Origin: DATLBA01 sp035527275
GTDB taxonomy: Bacteria > Planctomycetota > Phycisphaerae > FEN-1346
Length of the DNA: 21,665 bases
Assembly: GCA_035527275.1 (NCBI GenBank)
Contig: DATLBA010000039.1
Span: forward strand, 1 to 21,665
Reading direction: 5' to 3'
Shown here piece after piece: positions 1 through 8,150 of the stretch (within the stretch, counting starts at the first letter, position 1; the number at the start of each line of letters is the position of its first letter). The position numbers and the translations under genes are program-made. The notes beneath the pieces are model-generated. The model did no database searches. It was not told where the DNA came from and worked only from the letters and a program-made list of their open reading frames with translations.

Positions 1-11
1 GCCTCCGGCCA

Positions 12-147
12 CTTGACGGGTACGGCCACCGGCGACGCGGCGTGGGGAAACTCCTGGCGGAAAACATCTTGACACCAGTGCCACTTGACGGTATAGTACA
101 TAGGTTGGCGGCAGTTTCCAGCCTGACGGGAAGAAGAGGCCGTCAAG
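12..147. repeat. CTTGACGG boxes around the promoter, two direct and one inverted
   Basis: CTTGACGG occurs at 12-19 and 84-91. Both copies sit inside the longer identical string GCCACTTGACGG (8-19 and 80-91). The exact inverted copy CCGTCAAG lies at 140-147, and a partial copy TGACGGG at about 124-130. The second copy lies in the spacer and upstream edge of the -10 box, and the inverted copy lies just past the predicted transcription start. That arrangement would suit an operator, but the boxes are short and no regulator is encoded nearby. They could also be chance or a decayed repeat. Confidence 0.35.
69..97 (+). promoter_or_regulatory. Predicted sigma70 promoter for the DUF6765-like gene
   Basis: A perfect -35 box TTGACA (69-74) is followed by a 17-nt spacer and the -10 box TATAGT (92-97), one mismatch from consensus. 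Transcription would start near 104, giving a leader of about 120 nt before the GTG start at 223. This is among the best promoter matches in the window. It is a sequence match only; no start site has been measured. Confidence 0.6.
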
Positions 148-222
148 TCGTTCCAGATCACAGGTAGCAGAAGCCTCGCCACCAGAGGCCGGGAACCGGT
201 ATCCGCACAAGGGGGACCGCTA

Positions 223-1263
223 GTGGACGTCGAGTTCCACTACTGGATAACCGGCATCGTCGCCCGCCGTGCCGGCTTCGCCGAAGACGAAGCTCAGATC
301 GTCGCCTACAGCTCCCAGTACACGGACGACAATGACATCAGCTATGCCGTGGTAGACGAGGCCGGGAACCAGCCGTACGTCAACTTCGTCACCCAGACCA
401 TGAACATCCTTAAGCCCAAGGCGGAGCTGATGCGGATTTACCCCATATTCCATTTCGTGCCGGGCGACCCGCTGTCATGGTCCGCCAAGCGGCGCGACGG
501 CAAGATGCACATCCTCAATACCACACCGGACAACGCCCTGGCCAACGAGCTCCTGGCCGAGGCCTTCAGGGCGCCTGAAGACAATTGCCTGTATCGCATT
601 GGCATCGCCACGCACGCCTGCGCGGACACGTGGGCCCACCAAAACTTCGTCGGGTGGAACGACAGCTTCAACAGGCTGGGCGCGCCGAAGCCGAACATCG
701 GGCACACGGACGCCTGGTACAAGCCGGATCGCGTGGGCCAGGAGTGGCGGGACAGCCGCCTGGTAAGGCCAGAGATCGTAAACAGAACGCGGTTCCTCCT
801 GGCGGCACGGTGTCTCTTTGGCCATTACTGCGCCTACTTGGACGGGTTGGGACAGCAGTACCCACAGCGCCCCTCATGGGATGACCTGGAGGCAGAGCTC
901 GCCGACGCGATGTCGGCTGGGCCAGACGGCGGCCGCAGAGAGCGGGTTCCGACGTACAAGCACATGGCTCCGTGGCTACCAGAGTACGACGAGCACTGGT
1001 GGTTTGGCCAGGCCATCCGGACTGAGGTCAGGGGCATGCGCGACTTACATGACACGCTTGGATCGCTCCTAGATCACTTCATGGACAAGTGGCCGTGGCT
1101 GAGAGCTCGTCTCGGAGACAGGTACTTCTGGCGCCCGCATGCCCCGAAGACCTCCACGCATTGGTACCAGTTTCAGAGGGCTGCCAAGGCGCATGAGAGG
1201 TTCGGACTGAAGAGGCTATCTCCTCTCTTTGAGCAGATGGGCGTAGACATAGGCAGAGCGTGA
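223..1263 (+). CDS. DUF6765-like putative metal-binding protein
   Basis: This is a 346-aa protein with no signal peptide or membrane segment. It starts with GTG at 223, chosen because GGGGGA lies about 8 nt upstream and the N-terminus (MDVEFHYW) fits the family start. From memory the overall pattern matches the uncharacterised DUF6765 family: an aromatic and His opening with H6, then D35/D36 in a QYTDD segment, H77 in an FHF segment, and an HxxxDxxxH motif (H131, D135, H139) followed by conserved aromatics, then H161 and D163. The HxxxDxxxH spacing with scattered His and Asp recalls zinc phospholipase C/P1 nuclease folds, so a metal-dependent hydrolase is possible, but this is inference. The gene stands alone behind its own promoter. 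The next plus-strand gene starts 426 nt downstream. Family confidence is moderate; function is unknown. Confidence 0.7.
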   Translation: MDVEFHYWITGIVARRAGFAEDEAQIVAYSSQYTDDNDISYAVVDEAGNQPYVNFVTQTMNILKPKAELMRIYPIFHFVPGDPLSWSAKRRDGKMHILNTTPDNALANELLAEAFRAPEDNCLYRIGIATHACADTWAHQNFVGWNDSFNRLGAPKPNIGHTDAWYKPDRVGQEWRDSRLVRPEIVNRTRFLLAARCLFGHYCAYLDGLGQQYPQRPSWDDLEAELADAMSAGPDGGRRERVPTYKHMAPWLPEYDEHWWFGQAIRTEVRGMRDLHDTLGSLLDHFMDKWPWLRARLGDRYFWRPHAPKTSTHWYQFQRAAKAHERFGLKRLSPLFEQMGVDIGRA

Positions 1264-1269
1264 TCGCCC

Positions 1270-1625
1270 GCCCCGCGCTGAAGGGCCGCCAGGGCGTTCA
1301 GCCCACGTTCCGCCAGCGGAAAGCCGACCACAAGCGGCGCCAGAAACGCCAGGCTTCGTACATAATGCCACACCGATGGAGGCCGGGGCGGCGCTCTTTC
1401 AGATGCGGCCTCGTGTCGCAGACTTCGCCATCGCAGGAACCACCCGTATGCGAATATCGCCAGCAACAGCACGCCGCCGGCCACCGCAAGGTATCCATAC
1501 GAACGCCAGCGCCATCATGCCGGCGCTCGAGGCGAACGGTGTCTGGCCGATGGAGACGAGAATCGTGCGCGGCACGAAGGCCTGGGCCGCCGAGCGGTCC
1601 CGAACGAAAGGTGGACGGGAACCGC
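1270..1625 (-). pseudogene. Decayed membrane-protein fragment in the gap before the GH10 gene
   Basis: The 426-nt gap between the DUF6765-like gene and the GH10 gene holds no intact gene. On the minus strand, one frame (about 1485-1625) reads through residues such as TILVSIGQTPFASSAG. A second frame (about 1484-1270) continues with a hydrophobic helix, a basic stretch and another hydrophobic helix (LAFLAPLVVGFPLAERGLNA). A stop at about 1515-1517 separates the two frames, as expected after an indel. The readable part ends where the convergent DUF6765-like gene begins. The composition looks like a former membrane protein, but I recognise no family. It could be a chance open frame in GC-rich DNA. 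Confidence 0.3.
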
Positions 1626-1689
1626 CTTGTTCAGTAACCTGCGAGTGGGGCCCGTCCGGCGAAATGGGCTAAGGAAACGGAGGCGCGGC

Positions 1690-3033
1690 ATGACATCTGA
1701 TTTGGCTGTGTTGACATATGTTGTCTTGGCGGGATTCTTTGTGTCCACATTGCTCGGTCGGGTTTTGGCGGCCGAATCGGGCGGGATGGCGGAGAGCGAA
1801 CTCTTGGCCGGCGCCGAGGCGCGGATTGAGAAGTATCGCAAGGCCGACGCCGCCATCTCGGTGATGGATGCCGCCGGCAAGCCGGTGGCTGGGGTGAAGG
1901 TCGCCGTGGAGCAGACGCGCCACGCTTTCCTCTTCGGCTGCAATATCTTCTGCCTCAATCCTGCTGAGAACACCCCCGCCCAGAAGGCGTACCAGGACCG
2001 ATACGCTGCTCTCCTGAACTATGCCACGCTACCGTTCTATTGGGGTGGCTTCGAGCATGAGCAGGGCCGGACGGGGACCGACCGGATCCTCGCCATGGCC
2101 GAGTGGTGCCGGGACCACGTCATCGTCGCGAAGGGCCACCCGCTCTGCTGGCATGAGGTGCCCCCGCGATGGCTCGCGGGCAAGCCACTCCACGAGGTCC
2201 AGGCGCTTCAACTCGGCCGCATTACGCGCGACGTGACAGCCTTCCGCGGTCTTGTTCACCGGTGGGACGTCGTCAACGAGGCCGTCATCATGCCAGACTT
2301 TGGGCGCGGTGAGAATCCCATCGCGCAATGGTGCCGCGACGTCGGCCGCGTCGAACTTATCAAGCAGACTTTCGCGGCGGCCCTGGAGGCTGACCCCGAG
2401 GCCACGCTGCTGCTGAACGATTTCGACACCTCGCCCAAGTACGAGGCTCTCATCAGGGGGTGCCTGGACGCGGGCGTTCCCATCGGGGTCATCGGCATCC
2501 AGTCGCACATGCACGGCGGGTACCGCGGCGCGGCTTGGGCGTGGGAGGTCTGCGAGCGGTTTGCGAAGTTCGGCAAGCCGCTCCATTTCACGGAAGTGAC
2601 GATCCAGTCGGGCGAGATGAAGCGGAATATCAACTGGGGCGGGCGCTACGACGATTGGCCCTCCACGCCCGAGGGCGAGGCGCGACAGGCCCGCGAGGTG
2701 GTCGAATTCTACCGAATCCTCTTCTCTCACCCCGCCGTCGAGGCCATCACGTGGTGGGACTTCTCCGACGATCGCGCCTGGATGGGCGCCCCGTCCGGCC
2801 TTGTGCGCAAGGATATGTCGCCCAAGCCCGCCTACGACGAGTTGATGAAGCGGATCAAGGGGGAGTGGTGGACGCAGACGGCGCTCGAAGCGGGCGCCGA
2901 CGGCGGCGCGGACTTCCGCGGTTTTCTTGGCGATTACCGGGTTACGGTTACGGCCGATGGGGAAGCGCCCGTGGTTAGGACGTTCACGCTGAGGAAGGAT
3001 GCACCGAACCTCTGGAAGGTGACGCTGGAGTGA
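1690..3033 (+). CDS. GH10 family endo-beta-1,4-xylanase-like glycosidase, secreted
   Basis: The 447-aa protein belongs to glycoside hydrolase family 10, whose retaining enzymes cleave internal beta-1,4 bonds of xylan. The ATG at 1690 is preferred over upstream in-frame starts because GGAGG lies about 7 nt before it and a signal-like segment follows at once (residues about 6-29, ending near LAAES). Residues about 55-90 form a beta region (ISVMDAAGKPVAGV) often seen before the catalytic barrel in planctomycete GH10 proteins. Catalytic signatures are complete: HPLCWH (about 150-155), WDVVNE with the acid/base E197, and HFTEVT with the nucleophile E302, plus the late ITWWDFSD motif. A tail of about 50 residues after the barrel may be a small beta domain. 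It converges with the ATP synthase operon, with 25 nt between stops. The exact substrate cannot be read from sequence. Confidence 0.9.
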   Translation: MTSDLAVLTYVVLAGFFVSTLLGRVLAAESGGMAESELLAGAEARIEKYRKADAAISVMDAAGKPVAGVKVAVEQTRHAFLFGCNIFCLNPAENTPAQKAYQDRYAALLNYATLPFYWGGFEHEQGRTGTDRILAMAEWCRDHVIVAKGHPLCWHEVPPRWLAGKPLHEVQALQLGRITRDVTAFRGLVHRWDVVNEAVIMPDFGRGENPIAQWCRDVGRVELIKQTFAAALEADPEATLLLNDFDTSPKYEALIRGCLDAGVPIGVIGIQSHMHGGYRGAAWAWEVCERFAKFGKPLHFTEVTIQSGEMKRNINWGGRYDDWPSTPEGEARQAREVVEFYRILFSHPAVEAITWWDFSDDRAWMGAPSGLVRKDMSPKPAYDELMKRIKGEWWTQTALEAGADGGADFRGFLGDYRVTVTADGEAPVVRTFTLRKDAPNLWKVTLE

Positions 3034-3058
3034 AGGGGGCGGGCCCGTCGCCGATGGG

Positions 3059-3469
3059 CTAGATGCGGCCACTCTTTTCAGCGATGTCGAGGCGCAGGAG
3101 GGCCCGCTTCAGGGCCGCTTCGGCGCGGGCGATATTGATGTCTTTCTTAGGACGTTTGAGGTGACGTTCCGCCCGGCGGCGAGCCAAGCGGGCTCGCTCG
3201 ACGTCAATTTCGGCTGCGCGCTCGGCGGCGTCCACCACGATTCGGACCCGCGTGGGCGTCGCTTCGAGAAACCCGCCGTGCGTGGCAAAGCGGTGTTCGT
3301 CGCCGCCTGCGCGAATCCGCGCCTCGCCGACCCGCAGTGTGGTGATGAGATTCGTATGATTCGGTTCGACGCCGAGGTCTCCGCCTTCGCCGGGCGCGAC
3401 GACAAGGGCGGCGTCGTCGGCCTCGAAGAGGATCCCGTCGGGCGTCAGGATTTGAACCGTCAGGTGCAC
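3059..3469 (-). CDS. atpC: ATP synthase F1 epsilon subunit
   Basis: AtpC is the epsilon subunit of the central stalk; it binds gamma and the c-ring and can inhibit ATP hydrolysis. The 136-aa form starts at GTG 3469 (VHLTVQILTPDG), which has GGGGAG 8 nt upstream. An earlier in-frame GTG at 3502 has no ribosome-binding site and would add a non-homologous 11-residue tail. The N-terminal beta-sandwich shows the family pattern (LTPDGILFEADDAALVV, then GDLGVEPNHTNL), and the C-terminal helical pair is Arg- and Lys-rich. It is the last gene of the operon, 68 nt after atpD, which is longer than most gaps here. Its stop faces the stop of the GH10 gene. Confidence 0.93.
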   Translation of the reverse strand: MHLTVQILTPDGILFEADDAALVVAPGEGGDLGVEPNHTNLITTLRVGEARIRAGGDEHRFATHGGFLEATPTRVRIVVDAAERAAEIDVERARLARRRAERHLKRPKKDINIARAEAALKRALLRLDIAEKSGRI

Positions 3470-3537
3470 CGCGTTGACTCCCCAGAGCGCCCGGCCCTCC
3501 ACGGCGGGTCTGCGCTGCGCTCCGACAAGCGGGGCGG

Positions 3538-5001
3538 CTAAACGTCAGCCGCGCGTTCGCCCTCCGCTTTGGTTTTGGCGGGGGCCTGGTCGGGCGATTT
3601 TGCCCTGGCGCCGAGCGTTTCAGCCTTTTCGCGCGCTTCGTCAATCGTGCCGACCATGTAGAAAGCGGGTTCGGGCAAATCGTCGCATTCGCCGTCGGCA
3701 ATCTGCCGAAACCCTTCGACGGTGTCTTCGATTTTCACATACTTTCCGGGCAGGCCGGTGAATACCTCCGCGACAAAAAACGGCTGGGTCAGGAACCGCT
3801 GGATCCTGCGCGCCCGCGCCACGACCAGTTTGTCTTCATCCGACAGTTCGTCCAGGCCGAGGATCGCGATGATGTCCTGAAGGTCCTTGTATCGCTGGAG
3901 CATCTCCTGGCACCGGCGGGCGACGTTGTAGTGGTCTTCGCCGACGATGCGGGGGTCGAGGGCGCGGCTGGCGGAGGCGAGCGGGTCCACCGCCGGATAG
4001 AAGCCCTGGGCGAAGAGTTTCCGCTCGAGATAGGTCGAAGCGTCCAGGTGGCCGAACGCCGTCGCGGGACCCGGGTCGGTCGGGTCGTCGGCCGGGACGA
4101 AGATCGCCTGAACGCTTGTGATGGAGCCCTTCTGCGTGGAGGTGATTCGCTCCTGGAGTTCGCCGAGTTCGGTCGCCAAGGTCGGCTGGTATCCGACGGC
4201 CGAGGGGATGCGGCCGAGCAGCGCCGAGACCTCCATCCCCGCCTGGGTGAAGCGGTAGATGTTGTCGATAAACAGGAGCACGTCGGCGCCTTCCTCGTCG
4301 CGGAAGTATTCGGCCACCGTCAGGGCCGTCAGGCCCACCCTGAGGCGCGCACCAGGCGGCTCATTCATCTGGCCGTACACGAGGGCGGCCTTGTCGAGGA
4401 CGCCGGTCTCTTGGACGCTGAGCCAGAGGTCGTTTCCTTCGCGTGTTCGTTCGCCGATTCCTGCGAAGACGCTTTTGCCCCCGTGTTCGATGCCGACGTT
4501 TCGGATGAGTTCCTGGAGGAAGACGGTTTTGCCGACGCCGGCGCCGCCGAACAAGCCGACTTTGCCGCCGCGCACGTAAGGTTGCATCAGGTCGAGGACC
4601 TTGATGCCCGTCTCGAAGACTTCGGTGGCGACCTTGAGTTCGCTGAAATCGGGGGACGGTTTGCGAATCGGGCTGCGGTGATCCGACTTGATTTCGCCGC
4701 GCTCATCGACGGGCTGGCCCAGGACGTTCATGATGCGGCCGAGCGTGGCCTCGCCGACGGGCACGGTGATGGGCTCGCCGGTGTCGGCCGCTTCCATGCC
4801 GCGCACCAGTCCGTCGGTCGGTCCCATGGCGATGCAGCGGACGCGGCCCTCGCCGAGGTGTTGCGCGACTTCGACCACGAGATTGACCCGGCGCCGGTCG
4901 TCCTGGATGGTAATCGCGCTATAGATTTCCGGCAGACGTTCGCCGGGGAAGGCGACGTCCACGACGGGTCCCATGACCTGTGTGATGCGTCCTTTGTTCA
5001 T
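3538..5001 (-). CDS. atpD: ATP synthase F1 beta subunit, catalytic
   Basis: AtpD carries the catalytic nucleotide site of F1. The ATG at 5001 (MNKGRITQVMGPVVDVAFPG) gives 487 aa; it has AAGGGA upstream and matches the family N-terminus, while in-frame codons further upstream run into the end of atpG. Visible motifs are the P-loop GGAGVGKT (152-159), GERTREGND (183-190), LLFIDNIYRF (about 242-251; Phe is more usual where Tyr stands), and the DELSDED loop (384-390). The last 20 or so residues are a charged Ala/Lys/Asp tail beyond the usual end. The gene is 16 nt after atpG. The motifs indicate a functional catalytic subunit. Confidence 0.98.
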   Translation of the reverse strand: MNKGRITQVMGPVVDVAFPGERLPEIYSAITIQDDRRRVNLVVEVAQHLGEGRVRCIAMGPTDGLVRGMEAADTGEPITVPVGEATLGRIMNVLGQPVDERGEIKSDHRSPIRKPSPDFSELKVATEVFETGIKVLDLMQPYVRGGKVGLFGGAGVGKTVFLQELIRNVGIEHGGKSVFAGIGERTREGNDLWLSVQETGVLDKAALVYGQMNEPPGARLRVGLTALTVAEYFRDEEGADVLLFIDNIYRFTQAGMEVSALLGRIPSAVGYQPTLATELGELQERITSTQKGSITSVQAIFVPADDPTDPGPATAFGHLDASTYLERKLFAQGFYPAVDPLASASRALDPRIVGEDHYNVARRCQEMLQRYKDLQDIIAILGLDELSDEDKLVVARARRIQRFLTQPFFVAEVFTGLPGKYVKIEDTVEGFRQIADGECDDLPEPAFYMVGTIDEAREKAETLGARAKSPDQAPAKTKAEGERAADV

Positions 5002-5017
5002 TGAAACGTCCCTTGTG

Positions 5018-5896
5018 CTAGATGCTCTGTTGGAGCGCATTGGCCCCTCCGACGATGTCGAGCAGTTCCCTCGTAATGTGCTGCTGGCGGGCGCGGTTGT
5101 ACAGGCGCGTCAGATCGCCGATCATTTCGTCGGCGTTTTCGGTGGCGTTGTCCATGGCGGTCATTCGCGCCCCGTGTTCGCTGGTTTGGTTTTCACAAAT
5201 GGCCCGGAAGAGTTGGACCGCAACGTTGCGCATGAGGAGCGCCGAAGCAAGCGCTTCGTCGCCCGGCTCGAAGATGTATGCCTCCCGTTCCGCTTCGCGT
5301 GCCTGCAAGTCCTCGATCCGGAGCGGCTCAATCGGCAGGAGCCGTTGCGTTCGGATCCGCTGAGACATCGCCGACCGGAATTCCGCGTATAGAATATCGA
5401 GGGCGTCGATCTCGCGCCGCTCGAATCGCTCGACGAACTGCCGCGCCATCTGTTCCACTTCCAGGAAGCGGACCGGGTCCGGCAGGTCGGTCCAGGCGTC
5501 GGCCGGTTCCAGCCCGGCGCGATGGAGGGCCACGGCGCCCTTTCGGCCGATGACCGAGACGAAGCGCTCGGGCCCGCCGCGAGATTCGGCGGCTGCCAAG
5601 CACGCCCGGACAAGATTCTGATTGAATGAGCCGCAAAGGCCCTTGTCGCTGGTCAGGACGAGGAGGGCGATGCGGCGTTCGGGGCGCACCTCCAGCAGAG
5701 GATGCTCGTTGCCGATGAATCGGCGCGCGGCTTCCAGTCGCAGGCGGTCGAGCGCCTCGGCGTAGGGCCTGAGGGCGAGGAGCCGCCGCTGGGCCCGGCG
5801 TAGTTTCGCCGCCGCCACCATCTTCATCGCCCGGGTGATCTGCTGGGTGTTCGTGACGCTTCGGATACGCCGTTGGATGTCGCGCAGTGTCGCCAC
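5018..5896 (-). CDS. atpG: ATP synthase F1 gamma subunit
   Basis: AtpG is the rotating shaft linking the c-ring to the catalytic head. It is 292 aa, close to the usual length. The N-terminal helix (MATLRDIQRRIRSV, then TQQITRAMKMVAAAKLRRAQ) and the C-terminal helix (RQQHITRELLDIVGGA) are textbook signatures and form the coiled coil inside the alpha3beta3 ring. Translation starts at GTG 5896, 3 nt after the atpA stop, with an AAGGA ribosome-binding site overlapping that stop, so it is probably coupled to atpA. No insertion or missing segment is apparent. Confidence 0.97.
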   Translation of the reverse strand: MATLRDIQRRIRSVTNTQQITRAMKMVAAAKLRRAQRRLLALRPYAEALDRLRLEAARRFIGNEHPLLEVRPERRIALLVLTSDKGLCGSFNQNLVRACLAAAESRGGPERFVSVIGRKGAVALHRAGLEPADAWTDLPDPVRFLEVEQMARQFVERFERREIDALDILYAEFRSAMSQRIRTQRLLPIEPLRIEDLQAREAEREAYIFEPGDEALASALLMRNVAVQLFRAICENQTSEHGARMTAMDNATENADEMIGDLTRLYNRARQQHITRELLDIVGGANALQQSI

Positions 5897-5899
5897 GTC

Positions 5900-7522
5900 C
5901 TATTCCTTAGCCGGTTCTTCTTCCGCTTCGTCGCTCTTTTCGGTTTCGCCGCTCGCTCCATCCTCGATGGACTTGGCGATCTCGTCCACCGCCTCCTCGG
6001 CGTCTTCTTTCTTGGTCACGGCGAAGGTTTCTTTGAATTCCTGAACGGATTTTTTGAGTGCGGCATCGAGTTTCTCATCGATGTCGCCCGTTTCCCGCAG
6101 GCGTTTCAGGAGGTCCTTCTTTTCGTTCCGCATGAAGACGAGGTACTGTTTTTCGAATCGGCGGATGTCCTCGACGGGCAATTCGTCGAGGTCGCCGTCG
6201 TTGGCGGCTTTCAGGATGGCGACTTCTTCCTCCATTGGGAGCGGCTGGTATTGGTCCTGCTTGATGGCTTCGGTGAGGCGCTCGCCGCGCCTCAAAATCT
6301 GCCGCGTCGCCTCATCAAGTTCGCTGCCGAACTGGGCGAACGCCTTGTATTCACCGTATTGGGCGAGATCGGTCTTCAATTGGCCGGCCACCTTTTTCAT
6401 CGCCTTGGACTGGGCGGCGCCGCCGACGCGGCTGACGCTGTTGCCGACGTCCATGGCCGGCCGCACGCCGCGGAAAAAGAGGTCCGTCTCCAGGCGGATC
6501 TGGCCGTCAGTGATTGAGATGACGTTCGAGGGGATGTAGGCGGAGATGTCGCCGGCCTGGGTTTCGATGACGGGCAGGGCGGTCAGGCTCCCGCCGCCGT
6601 GCTCCTCATTGAGCCGCGCGGCCCGCTCCAGCAGCCGCGCGTGCAGGTAGAAGACGTCGCCCGGATAGGCTTCGCGTCCGGGGGGACGCCGAAGCAACAG
6701 CGCCATCTGCCGGAACGCCCACGCGTGGCGCGTCAGGTCGTCGTAGCAGATGAGGGCATCGCGTCCGCTGTCCATGAAGTATTCGCCCATAGCGCAGCCG
6801 GCGTAGGGGGCGAGATACTGGAGCGTCGCCGGCACGCTGGCCGACGCTGTCACGACGATCGTGTAATCCATGGCACCGGCGTCCTCGAAGGTCTGGATGA
6901 CCTGGGCGACGCTCGAGCGCTTCTGGCCGATGGCGACGTAGATGCAGATAATGTCCTGGTCGTGCTGGTTGAGGATCATGTCCACGAGGATGGCGGTTTT
7001 GCCGGTTTGGCGGTCGCCGATGATGAGTTCTCGCTGGCCGCGGCCGATGGGTGTGATGGCGTCGATGCACTTCAGGCCCGTTTGAAGCGGTGTATCGACC
7101 GGCTGGCGCCAGACGATGCCGGGAGCCAATCGCTCGACGGGGCGAAACTCGCCGGTCCGGATGTCGCCCTTGCTGTCCACCGGCTGGCCCAGCGGGTTGA
7201 CGACCCGCCCGATGAGCGCGTCGCCGACGGGGACCTGGACGATGCGCCCGGTGCGCTTGGCTTCATCGCCGGCGCCGACGAGCCGGTCGTCGCCCAGGAG
7301 GACCAGGCCGACACTTGTCTCCTCGAGGCTCATCGCCATGCCGAAGACGCCGTTCGGCAGTTCGACAAGTTCGTTGTACATGCAGTTCTCGAGGCCGAAG
7401 ACGCGGGCGATGCCGTCGCCGACCTCGATGACCTCGCCGACCTCATCGACCTTGAGTTCGCCGGCCCACTTCCGGATCTGCTGCCGGATGACCTCGGTGA
7501 CCTCTTCGCTTCGGATTTCCAT
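5900..7522 (-). CDS. atpA: ATP synthase F1 alpha subunit
   Basis: AtpA forms the F1 hexamer with beta and holds non-catalytic nucleotide sites. The 540-aa protein starts at ATG 7522. It has the P-loop GDRQTGKT (169-176), the VISITDGQI segment (334-342) and the arginine-finger motif SVSRVGGAAQ with R365, equivalent to E. coli alpha R373. After the normal helical C-terminus it carries an extra tail of about 35 residues (505-540) that is strongly acidic (ends DEAEEEPAKE). The N-terminal helix that contacts delta is present. The gap back to atpH is 82 nt, longer than most in this operon. Confidence 0.98.
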   Translation of the reverse strand: MEIRSEEVTEVIRQQIRKWAGELKVDEVGEVIEVGDGIARVFGLENCMYNELVELPNGVFGMAMSLEETSVGLVLLGDDRLVGAGDEAKRTGRIVQVPVGDALIGRVVNPLGQPVDSKGDIRTGEFRPVERLAPGIVWRQPVDTPLQTGLKCIDAITPIGRGQRELIIGDRQTGKTAILVDMILNQHDQDIICIYVAIGQKRSSVAQVIQTFEDAGAMDYTIVVTASASVPATLQYLAPYAGCAMGEYFMDSGRDALICYDDLTRHAWAFRQMALLLRRPPGREAYPGDVFYLHARLLERAARLNEEHGGGSLTALPVIETQAGDISAYIPSNVISITDGQIRLETDLFFRGVRPAMDVGNSVSRVGGAAQSKAMKKVAGQLKTDLAQYGEYKAFAQFGSELDEATRQILRRGERLTEAIKQDQYQPLPMEEEVAILKAANDGDLDELPVEDIRRFEKQYLVFMRNEKKDLLKRLRETGDIDEKLDAALKKSVQEFKETFAVTKKEDAEEAVDEIAKSIEDGASGETEKSDEAEEEPAKE

Positions 7523-7604
7523 CTCGTCCGCCTTTTCGCTGAGGGGCTACTCCGCGCGCCCTGCCGGCCGCCTGTTCTTTTGCGGTTTCACCGTGTCGGT
7601 CCTC

Positions 7605-8144
7605 TTATTTGTCGAACCTTGCGACCAGGGCGTTGAGGCGGCCGCGGACGCTGTCGTCGAAAACCGTGTTCTCCAGCCGCACCCGCACGCCGCCAATCAG
7701 GTTCTCGTCCACGCGTTTTTCCAGATGGACCTCTTTGCCGCTGAGCGAAGCGAGCCGCCCGCGAAGGGCCTTCTCCTGCGCCTCGGTCAGGGGCCGGGCA
7801 CTTGTGACCCGGGCGACGGTCCGGCCGAGCCGCTTGGCCACGACCTCCTCGAGTGCGTCGGCAATCTCGGGCAAGTGGCCCATCCGATTGTTAGCCACCA
7901 GCACGCCGACGAAGGAGCGGACCACGGGCGGCGCCTCGAGCATTTTGAGGATGCGCGCGGCCAGTTTCTGCCTGGCGTCACGTCCGGCGCGCAGACTTTG
8001 CCAGAACAGGCGAGCCTCGTGGTCGGGGACCGCCTGGGCCGCAAGCCCCTTGAGGACGCTGGCGGCCGCCTCGAGGTCCGCGTCCTTCTCAATGAGGCTT
8101 GCGAGGGCTTCGGCGTATCGCGCGGCGCTATGGTTTCGGGCCAT
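7605..8144 (-). CDS. atpH: ATP synthase F1 delta subunit (OSCP family)
   Basis: AtpH joins the top of the F1 head to the peripheral stalk b subunits. The 179-aa length is normal for the family. The N-terminal helical domain begins ARNHSAARYAEALASL, and the conserved C-terminal strand region reads ENLIGGVRVRLENTVFDDS, followed by a helix (VRGRLNALVARF). The start is ATG 8144, only 6 nt from the atpF stop and with a weak ribosome-binding site, so it is probably translationally coupled to atpF. Its presence shows this is a standard F-type gene order and not an N-ATPase operon, which lacks atpH. Confidence 0.95.
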   Translation of the reverse strand: MARNHSAARYAEALASLIEKDADLEAAASVLKGLAAQAVPDHEARLFWQSLRAGRDARQKLAARILKMLEAPPVVRSFVGVLVANNRMGHLPEIADALEEVVAKRLGRTVARVTSARPLTEAQEKALRGRLASLSGKEVHLEKRVDENLIGGVRVRLENTVFDDSVRGRLNALVARFDK

Positions 8145-8150
8145 GGTTTT

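Noticed and set aside
1711..1716. TTGACA as a -35 promoter box.
   Set aside because: It lies inside the signal-peptide coding part of the GH10 gene and has no acceptable -10 box at 16-18 nt.
3034..3058. A bidirectional terminator between the GH10 and atpC stops.
   Set aside because: Only a short GGGCCC palindrome is present, with no adequate stem or T tract in either direction.
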